A stretch of 64,000 bases of DNA. It comes from Enterobacterales bacterium CwR94. Lineage in GTDB: Bacteria; Pseudomonadota; Gammaproteobacteria; Enterobacterales; Enterobacteriaceae. The notes beneath the pieces are model-generated. The model searched no databases, was not told the origin of the DNA, and saw nothing but the letters and a program-made list of their open reading frames with translations. This document shows positions 58,058 through 64,000 of this stretch, in pieces (the stretch's first letter is position 1; the number at the start of each line of letters is the position of its first letter). The stretch is taken from NCBI GenBank assembly GCA_002837195.1, contig KZ478059.1, positions 124,001 through 188,000 on the forward strand, in the 5' to 3' direction. The translations under genes were made by a program, and so were the position numbers.

Positions 58058-59715
58058 TGGCTGCTGTAAACGAGGCGGGGCCGGTGATTGACGTGCGCGG
58101 GCTGAATGTCTGGTATCAAGGCGAGCAGGGCCAGCACCGTCATATTGTGAAAGACGTTAACTTTACGCTGCCGCGCGGGCAGTGCGTAGCGCTGGTGGGG
58201 GAATCGGGTTCAGGAAAAAGCGTCACGGCGCGCGCGCTGGTCGGACTGGCGGGGGAAGCGCTGCGCGTGGACGCCGAGACGTTGACCTTGAACGGCGAGA
58301 GTTTGCTGCAACGTAATGACGCCTGGTGGCAACGGGTGCGCGGTGCCAAAGTGGGTTTTATCTTGCAGGATGCGTTGGTCTCGCTTGATCCCCTGCGTCC
58401 GGTCGGCAAAGAGATCGCCGAAGCCCTGGCGGTGCATCAGTGGGGCGATCGCGACCGCCGTGCAACGAAAGTGCAGGCGCTGCTGACAGAAGTGGGGGTA
58501 CCCGAAGCGGCACTGCGGGCCCAGCAACGCCCCGGCGAACTCTCTGGCGGCTTGCGTCAGCGCGCCCTGATTGCCTCGGCCATTGCACTGCATCCCGAGG
58601 TGATTATCGCCGATGAGCCGACCACGGCATTGGATGTCACCGTGCAGGCGCAGGTGCTGGAGGTGCTGCGCCAGATGTTAGACCGCGGCACCAGCGTGAT
58701 CCTGATCAGCCACGACCTGGCGGTGGTGGCCACACTGGCCGATCACATTCTGGTGATGCAGGGCGGAGCCATCGTGGAGGCGGGCACCGCCCAACAGGTA
58801 CTGCAACAGCCAGGCCATGCTTACACGCAGGGATTGATCCGGGCCATCCCCAGTGAACACACCAAAGGGCAGCGCCTCTCTGCGCGAGAAACCCCAGCGG
58901 CGGATACCCTTGCGCCACCGCGTGGGGATGCGGAGTGTTTATTAGAAGCCCGCCAGATTGTGAAACATTTTCGCGGCCCGGATAACCAGCGGCGAACGGT
59001 GGTAAATCAGGTTTCTTTTCAACTGCGTAAGGGCGAAACCCTCGGCATTGTGGGGGAGTCGGGTTCAGGTAAAACCACGCTCTCGCGTATCGCGCTGGCC
59101 CTGGAACACCCCGATGGCGGTGAAGTGCTGTTTCGCGGCCAGCCGTGGAGCAGCGCCTCCGCAGCGGCACAGCGTGAGATTCGACGCCAAATTTCTGTGG
59201 TTTATCAGGATCCACTCTCCTCCTTTGACCCACGCTGGCGCGTGTCGCGCATTTTAGCGGATGCCATCGCGCTGGGTCAGCCTGCGGCGACAACCTCCGT
59301 GCGCGATCGCGCGGTGGAGTTACTGGAAGCCGTGGGGCTGGGCGCGGCGCATTTAGAACAGTGGCCTGCGCGGATGTCTGGCGGGCAGCGGCAGCGTGTC
59401 GCCATTGCGCGCGCCATCGCAACCCACCCGCAAGTGATCGTACTGGACGAAGCGGTATCAGCACTGGATGTCACCGTGCAGGCGCAGATCCTGGATTTGT
59501 TAGCGGACTTGCAGGCACGTCTGGGCGTCAGCTACCTGTTTATTTCCCACGATCTTGGGGTTATCCACCATATGAGCGATCGCGTGCTGGTGATGCAAAA
59601 CGGCATCGCCGTGGAACAAGGGGCCGCCGACGATATTTTCTATCGCCCGCAGCATGCCTACACCCAAAAATTACTGACCGCGCTGCCGCGATTGAATGCG
59701 GTGAAGGTCGCTTAA
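58057..59715 (+). CDS. ABC transporter double ATPase (DppD-DppF fused type)
   Basis: 552 residues with two complete ABC domains in one chain, as in GsiA and YejF. Domain 1: Walker A GESGSGKSVTAR, signature LSGGLRQRALIAS, Walker B VIIADEPTTALD. Domain 2: Walker A GESGSGKTTLSR, signature MSGGQRQRVAIAR, Walker B VIVLDEAVSALD. Each domain ends with an oligopeptide-transporter-type C-terminal segment (PGHAYTQGLIRAIP and PQHAYTQKLLTALP). Powers the importer encoded just upstream. ATG chosen at 58057; the frame extends far upstream but overlaps the permease. Confidence 0.94.
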   Translation: MAAVNEAGPVIDVRGLNVWYQGEQGQHRHIVKDVNFTLPRGQCVALVGESGSGKSVTARALVGLAGEALRVDAETLTLNGESLLQRNDAWWQRVRGAKVGFILQDALVSLDPLRPVGKEIAEALAVHQWGDRDRRATKVQALLTEVGVPEAALRAQQRPGELSGGLRQRALIASAIALHPEVIIADEPTTALDVTVQAQVLEVLRQMLDRGTSVILISHDLAVVATLADHILVMQGGAIVEAGTAQQVLQQPGHAYTQGLIRAIPSEHTKGQRLSARETPAADTLAPPRGDAECLLEARQIVKHFRGPDNQRRTVVNQVSFQLRKGETLGIVGESGSGKTTLSRIALALEHPDGGEVLFRGQPWSSASAAAQREIRRQISVVYQDPLSSFDPRWRVSRILADAIALGQPAATTSVRDRAVELLEAVGLGAAHLEQWPARMSGGQRQRVAIARAIATHPQVIVLDEAVSALDVTVQAQILDLLADLQARLGVSYLFISHDLGVIHHMSDRVLVMQNGIAVEQGAADDIFYRPQHAYTQKLLTALPRLNAVKVA

Positions 59716-59733
59716 TAATTCGACGAGGTAAAA

Positions 59734-61131
59734 ATGTCCCGTGAACTGATTTACAACGGCTTTCTGCATTTAACGCCCAATCACCACAGCCATGGCTATT
59801 GGCGGACGCCGGAAGGCCAGGTGCAATATGGCTACAACAAATTGCAGCCCTACATTGATACGGTCAAAACCCTGGAGAAAGGGCTGTTTGATACGCTGTT
59901 TATTGCCGATGTGGTCGGGGTCTATGACATCGACTATGGCGAGGGGAAAACCACTATACAGGCGGGAACCCAGTTCCCAGCGCCCGATCCAATAACCATT
60001 ACCTCTGCACTGGGGCTGGCGACAGAGCACTTAGGGATTGTGGTCACCAGTAATGTGATTCAGTCGCATCCGTTTTCGTTTGCCCGCCAGATCTCCTCGC
60101 TGGATGAATTCACCCAGGGGCGTGTGGGCTGGAACATTGTGACGTCTTACCTTTCCAACGGTTTTCGCAACTACGGTTTTGATGAAATTGTGCCGCATGA
60201 CGAGCGTTATGCCTGGGCACAGGAGTATCTGGATGTCGCGTACAAGCTGTGGGAGCTGTCGTGGGAAGAGGGCGCCGTGCTGCACGATCCGGCCACGAAC
60301 CGCTTTTTTGACGCCGATAAAATCCACAAAATAAACCATCAGGGGCAACGCTATCGCGTGGAAGGGCCACACATCGTGGAGCCTTCACCGCAGCGCAGCC
60401 CGGTATTTTTTCAGGCTGGGAATTCAGATGCGGGACGCCGCTTTGCGGCCCGCAATGCCGAAGTCACGTTTCTGCCTTCGCAAACGCCGGAGACCGCGCG
60501 GAAAGATATCGCGATTTTAAACCAGGAGATGGTGGATTTTGGCCGCCAGCCAGAGGATTTAAAGAAACTGGTGATGCTCTCCACGGTCATCGGCTCAACG
60601 GAAGAAGAAGCCAAACGTAAACAGCAGCATCTCTTCGATAATATCGACATTCAGGCGCTGCAGGGATTTTACAGTGGCGGCTCAGGCATCGACTTATCGA
60701 GCATTGACCCGGACACGCCGCTCACCGAACTAAGCCGTCAGGAGCAATTTAGCCAGCATATGCGTTCAAAATTTCGCATTGCTGTTGATGCCGACTACGG
60801 TCAGGGACGTGTGCTGACCTGGCGAGAATACCTGCTCCAGCATGCGCTGTTGCCAGGACGCTTTGCCGGCACACCCGAGCAAATTGCCGACCGCGTGCAG
60901 CAGTTTGCCGATGCCGGTGTGGATGGGTTTAATGTGGTGCCGGTGACGACGTTAGGCTGGTGGGAAGAGTGGGTCGAACACGTGGTGCCGGTTTTGCAAA
61001 AGCGCGGATTAGCGCAGCAGGCCTACCGACCGGGTACACTGCGTGAGAAAATTTTCCACAAAGGCAATCACCTGCCAGCAAGCCATCCCCAGCGCACGCT
61101 GACGCTGGATGCGGCGACCAGGAAGCGATAA
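59734..61131 (+). CDS. LLM-class flavin-dependent monooxygenase (NtaA/SnaA/DszA type)
   Basis: 465 residues of the bacterial luciferase-like barrel, two-component FMNH2-dependent branch: FLHLTPNHHSHGYWRTP, GLFDTLFIADVVGVYD, SALGLATEHLGIVVTSNVIQSHPFSFARQISSLDEFTQGRVGWNIVTSY, ERYAWAQEYLDVAYKLW, PVFFQAGNSDAGRRFAARNAEVTF and FNVVPVTTLGWWEEWVEHVVPVLQKRG. Relatives open C-S or C-N bonds in sulfur compounds or chelators (DszA, NtaA). No flavin reductase gene is adjacent, so reduced FMN must come from elsewhere. 18 bases after the ATPase gene, so the same transcript. Confidence 0.92.
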   Translation: MSRELIYNGFLHLTPNHHSHGYWRTPEGQVQYGYNKLQPYIDTVKTLEKGLFDTLFIADVVGVYDIDYGEGKTTIQAGTQFPAPDPITITSALGLATEHLGIVVTSNVIQSHPFSFARQISSLDEFTQGRVGWNIVTSYLSNGFRNYGFDEIVPHDERYAWAQEYLDVAYKLWELSWEEGAVLHDPATNRFFDADKIHKINHQGQRYRVEGPHIVEPSPQRSPVFFQAGNSDAGRRFAARNAEVTFLPSQTPETARKDIAILNQEMVDFGRQPEDLKKLVMLSTVIGSTEEEAKRKQQHLFDNIDIQALQGFYSGGSGIDLSSIDPDTPLTELSRQEQFSQHMRSKFRIAVDADYGQGRVLTWREYLLQHALLPGRFAGTPEQIADRVQQFADAGVDGFNVVPVTTLGWWEEWVEHVVPVLQKRGLAQQAYRPGTLREKIFHKGNHLPASHPQRTLTLDAATRKR

Positions 61132-61155
61132 AAGCCCCCACCGCGCGCAACGCCT

Positions 61156-61770
61156 TTACGGTCTCTCTTCCTGGAGACGTTCGCGAATGTCGGGGGGCAA
61201 GTGATCGCGCCAGGCGATCTGCTGGGTGACGGGATCGTAATGCAGCAGGATAACCGGCGCGTCTAACGCCCCAGAGGATTGATAGCCGATGGCATTTTCG
61301 GTGATCAGGCCTGAATGGTAATTTTCCAGAAACAGGAGAAAGGCGTGGGTTATCTGCGTGTAATCCTGCGTTGGCGTATATTTGGGCAGCAGCAGGGTAA
61401 AGCGGCGTCCCTGATGCCCATCGGCACTCAGGGACAGTGCGCGCGAATACGGATTATTGGCGCTCACATCCTGACCTGCCGCGTAAATTACCGGCTCAAT
61501 ACGCGGCTTTTTCATGGTGTTGGCTGTCAGGGCGGCCAGTTTCTCTTTGGCCGCCTGATACACCTCTTTGCCCATTTGATTAAAAAAGCCAGCAGAGAGA
61601 TGGGCGATGATCGCCGTGGGGATCAGCCACTCCAGCCCGGCAGTGGGGCCCTGGTCAGGAACGGACTGCACAGTGGTGGCGATACCCAACCGATTTAACG
61701 CAGCGGCAAAATCAGCGAAATCGGGATCGTGAAACTGGTTGGCGTGGATAAGCGTGATGTGGGTTGCCAT
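61156..61770 (-). CDS. Hypothetical protein
   Basis: 204 residues, no signal peptide or clear membrane helix. It starts MATHITLIHANQFHDPDFADFAAALNRLGIATTV and has a TAIIAHLSAGFFNQMGKEVY segment and a C-terminal part YQSSGALDAPVILLHYDPVTQQIAWRDHLPPDIRERLQEE. I do not recognise the family. It converges on the monooxygenase gene and is upstream-neighboured by uxuR on the same strand, 63 bases away. Confidence 0.7.
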   Translation of the reverse strand: MATHITLIHANQFHDPDFADFAAALNRLGIATTVQSVPDQGPTAGLEWLIPTAIIAHLSAGFFNQMGKEVYQAAKEKLAALTANTMKKPRIEPVIYAAGQDVSANNPYSRALSLSADGHQGRRFTLLLPKYTPTQDYTQITHAFLLFLENYHSGLITENAIGYQSSGALDAPVILLHYDPVTQQIAWRDHLPPDIRERLQEERP

Positions 61771-61833
61771 ACGGCGGCCTGCGCAAAGGAATCAACGTTG
61801 ATCTCACTGTAGACCAACGTTGATTAACTGCCA

Positions 61834-62607
61834 TCAGGTCTCTTCGCTGCTGGCACTTTGCAGCGGCCAGGAGTCAAACAGATAACCGTCAAAATCAATA
61901 TCATCGACGTCAGAAAACTCCAGCAGGCGCTGTTTGACGTTTTCCAGATGCTGCCACATCGCTAATTTCGCGCCGCGCGCATCTTTTTTAATCAGACTGG
62001 CGAGGATCTTTTTATGATCGCCCAGCCACTGTTTGCGGTAATCCGTATTAACCAGATGACGGTGCAATTGGCCCCACATCACATTGTCTTCACGCCACTG
62101 CCACGACTGTTTAAACAACTCGACCAGCATGCTGTTATGTGTGGCTTCGGCGATCGCCAGGTGGAAGTTACGGTCACCGTTTTCACTCTCATTAACCGCA
62201 CCGGACGCCAGCTCTTTCTCTTCCAAATCCAGAGCCTGGCGCATTTTGAGAATGTCTTCCCGCGTGGCCTGCAGCGCCGCAAATTCAGCAATATTACTTT
62301 CCAGTAGCTGACGGGCCTGCAACAGCTCAAAAGGGCCAGCGGCGTTGCTGGCGCTGGGCGCCGGGGGCTGAACCGTGCTGTCGTTAATCACGTAAATTCC
62401 CGCACCGCGTCGGACCTCAATCAGGCCTTCCAGCTCCAGCATGATCAGGGCTTCGCGCACCAGCGTGCGCGTCACATTCAGCATGTCGGCAATTTCGCGT
62501 TCAGGCGGCAGACGATCACCCACCGCATACTGTTTTTGCGTAATCATATTACGCAGCATTTCCCCCACTTCCTGATAGGGACGCTGCGGCGAAACCTGTG
62601 TTTTCAT
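61834..62607 (-). CDS. uxuR: GntR-family hexuronate regulator UxuR
   Basis: 257 residues. N-terminal winged helix: RPYQEVGEMLRNMITQKQYAVGDRLPPEREIADMLNVTRTLVREALIMLELEGLIEVRRGAGIYVI. FadR/FCD-type C-terminal domain: GPFELLQARQLLESNIAEFAALQATREDI, FHLAIAEATHNSMLVELFKQSWQWREDN, AKLAMWQHLENVKQRLLEFSDVDDIDFDGYLFDSWPL. These identify UxuR rather than the paralogue ExuR. It represses glucuronate/galacturonate genes until fructuronate binds. In E. coli it follows uxuAB; here it follows uxaC. Confidence 0.93.
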   Translation of the reverse strand: MKTQVSPQRPYQEVGEMLRNMITQKQYAVGDRLPPEREIADMLNVTRTLVREALIMLELEGLIEVRRGAGIYVINDSTVQPPAPSASNAAGPFELLQARQLLESNIAEFAALQATREDILKMRQALDLEEKELASGAVNESENGDRNFHLAIAEATHNSMLVELFKQSWQWREDNVMWGQLHRHLVNTDYRKQWLGDHKKILASLIKKDARGAKLAMWQHLENVKQRLLEFSDVDDIDFDGYLFDSWPLQSASSEET

Positions 62608-62638
62608 AACGCTCGTTCTACGGATGATGTGAGTGAAA

Positions 62639-62665
62639 GCCTCTGATAGCCCGCGCTTCAGAGGC
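62639..62665. terminator. Hairpin between uxaC and uxuR
   Basis: Stem GCCTCTGA/TCAGAGGC with an 11-base loop; on the minus strand it is followed by TTTCAC. It may partly terminate uxaC transcripts before uxuR. Confidence 0.5.
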
Positions 62666-62733
62666 CGATACTATAACATACTGAAATCACGCTGTAAGAA
62701 TAGTCCTGGTACACACAAGTGCGAAGCGCGCCC

Positions 62734-64000
62734 TTATGCTGAGGGTAGCCTGAAAAAGCGCTCAGCGTTGTGAAAACAGATATCCTGCACCATGCGGCCT
62801 AACAGCTTTTCATCGTCGGGGACGATGCCTTCTTTCACCCATTGTCCAAGCAGATTGCACAGGATACGGCGGAAATATTCATGACGGGTGTAGGATAAAA
62901 AGCTGCGTGAATCTGTCAGCATACCGACAAACTGGCTCAACAGACCCAACTGCGACACTTGTTCTAACTGGCGTAACATGCCATCACGCTGATCGTTAAA
63001 CCACCAACCTGAACCCAACTGCACTTTGCCAGCGATACCCGCGCCCGAGAAATTCCCGGCCAGGGTAGCCAGCACTTCGTTATCGCGCGGATTCAGGCAA
63101 TACAGGATAGTTTTAGGCAATTGATCGTGACAGTCCATGCTATCGAGCAGGCGCGACAGCGGCCAGGCGATGTTGTTATCACCGATGGAATCGAATCCGC
63201 TGTCGGCACCCAGTTGCTGGAACATGCGCGTGTTGTTATTGCGAATGGCGCCAATATGCAACTGCATCACCCAGCCACGTTGCGCGTACTGGCGGCCCAG
63301 CCACACCAGCACGGCGGTGGTGAACTGCGCTATCTCTTGTTCGTGCAGGGTTTCGCCACGGCGGCGTCTCAGTAATAAGGCGTCCAGCACGCTGTCGTCG
63401 GGCACTGGCGCATAGCGCAGTGTTTCAATGCCGTGATCGGCAGCACGGCAACCGTGCGCCGCGAAGTGATCAAGACGCAGGGCCAGGGCGCGCCGCAAGG
63501 CGTCAAAACTGTCAATCGCCACATCGGTTGCGGCTTCCAGACGGGTCAGATAGGGGGCAAATCCTGCCAGCTCAATTTTAAACACGCGATCGGGACGCCA
63601 ACTGGGGGCGACTTCAATATCGATACTGCTGTCATTGGCTATCTGCCGATGATATTGCAGGCTGTCCACCGGATCATCGGTCGTGCCCACCATACGGACG
63701 TTCATTTGCCGCATAATGCCGCGCGCAGAAAACAGCGGTGTGGATAGCTGCTCGGCGCACTGGGTCCAAATGGCGGGAGCGGTTTCCGGGCCAAACAGGG
63801 TGTTGGTTATCCCAAACGGGCGACGCAATTCCAGGTGTGTCCAGTGATACAGAGGATTGCCCAACGTCTTTGGCACGGTGTGTGCCCAGGCCATGTACTT
63901 ATCGTAATCCGCGGTGTGTTTACCGGTGATCAGTGACTCCTCGACCCCCGCCGCCCGCAGGGCACGCCATTTGTAGTGATCGCCTTCCAGCCAAATCTGC
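62734..64000 (-). CDS. uxaC: Glucuronate isomerase UxaC (3' part)
   Basis: Converts D-glucuronate to D-fructuronate and galacturonate to tagaturonate. The gene runs off the right edge; 422 residues are visible from [21 protein letters not shown]. Blocks matching E. coli Uxa[27 protein letters not shown]-like ([13 protein letters not shown]), [69 protein letters not shown] and [20 protein letters not shown]. It precedes uxuR on the same strand by 126 bases. Confidence 0.96.
   Translation of the reverse strand, partial: QIWLEGDHYKWRALRAAGVEESLITGKHTADYDKYMAWAHTVPKTLGNPLYHWTHLELRRPFGITNTLFGPETAPAIWTQCAEQLSTPLFSARGIMRQMNVRMVGTTDDPVDSLQYHRQIANDSSIDIEVAPSWRPDRVFKIELAGFAPYLTRLEAATDVAIDSFDALRRALALRLDHFAAHGCRAADHGIETLRYAPVPDDSVLDALLLRRRRGETLHEQEIAQFTTAVLVWLGRQYAQRGWVMQLHIGAIRNNNTRMFQQLGADSGFDSIGDNNIAWPLSRLLDSMDCHDQLPKTILYCLNPRDNEVLATLAGNFSGAGIAGKVQLGSGWWFNDQRDGMLRQLEQVSQLGLLSQFVGMLTDSRSFLSYTRHEYFRRILCNLLGQWVKEGIVPDDEKLLGRMVQDICFHNAERFFRLPSA

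Overview
The window is chromosomal DNA of an enterobacterium. The left 17 kb reproduces the E. coli gene order lolE-nagK-cobB-potDCBA-pepT-roxA-phoQP-purB-hflD-mnmA-nudJ-rluE-icd almost gene for gene, and 22-31 kb reproduces ldcA-emtA-ycgR-ymgE-treA. Protein similarity to the E. coli products, as recalled, is high. The accessory content and rearranged chemotaxis genes suggest a plant- or environment-associated member of the Enterobacterales, possibly Erwiniaceae (Pantoea/Erwinia-like). The genus cannot be fixed from this sequence alone.

Layout. 1-16.9 kb: core genes for lipoprotein export (lolE, cut by the window edge), amino-sugar kinase, sirtuin deacylase, polyamine uptake (potABCD), the PhoPQ system, purine synthesis, tRNA/rRNA modification and isocitrate dehydrogenase. 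The gene in the pepT position encodes a full-length protein that has lost nearly all aminopeptidase metal-binding and catalytic residues. 17-19.8 kb: an orphan fimbrial chaperone and adhesin with no usher, next to possibly decayed DNA. 19.8-33 kb: hydroxyisourate hydrolase, small lipoproteins, a methyltransferase, cell-wall enzymes (ldcA, emtA), an MscS-type channel, the c-di-GMP flagellar brake ycgR with a near-consensus sigma-28 promoter, a hydroxamate-siderophore receptor with a Fur box, periplasmic trehalase, a CynR-like regulator and a deaminase.

33-40.7 kb: a complete chaperone-usher fimbrial locus (PapI/FaeA-like regulator, major pilin, minor pilin, usher, chaperone, three minor pilins, tip adhesin). 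The usher is split by a one-base frameshift in a G tract that is also a textbook -1 slippery heptamer. A periplasmic FKBP prolyl isomerase gene just downstream carries a similar one-base frameshift in an A tract. 42-51.7 kb: an MCP, flhDC, cheAW, then cheRBYZ inverted relative to cheAW. motAB is absent from its usual place between flhC and cheA, and no tar/tap or flhBAE is present.

51.7-64 kb: a same-strand cluster of a YbiU-type dioxygenase-like protein, a YciT-type DeoR regulator, a dipeptide/nickel-type ABC importer (binding protein, two permeases, double ATPase) and a flavin-dependent monooxygenase, which looks like an uptake-and-oxidation module for an unknown substrate. After it come an unknown protein, the hexuronate regulator uxuR and a partial uxaC. 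I see no tRNA, rRNA, CRISPR array, transposase or prophage genes.
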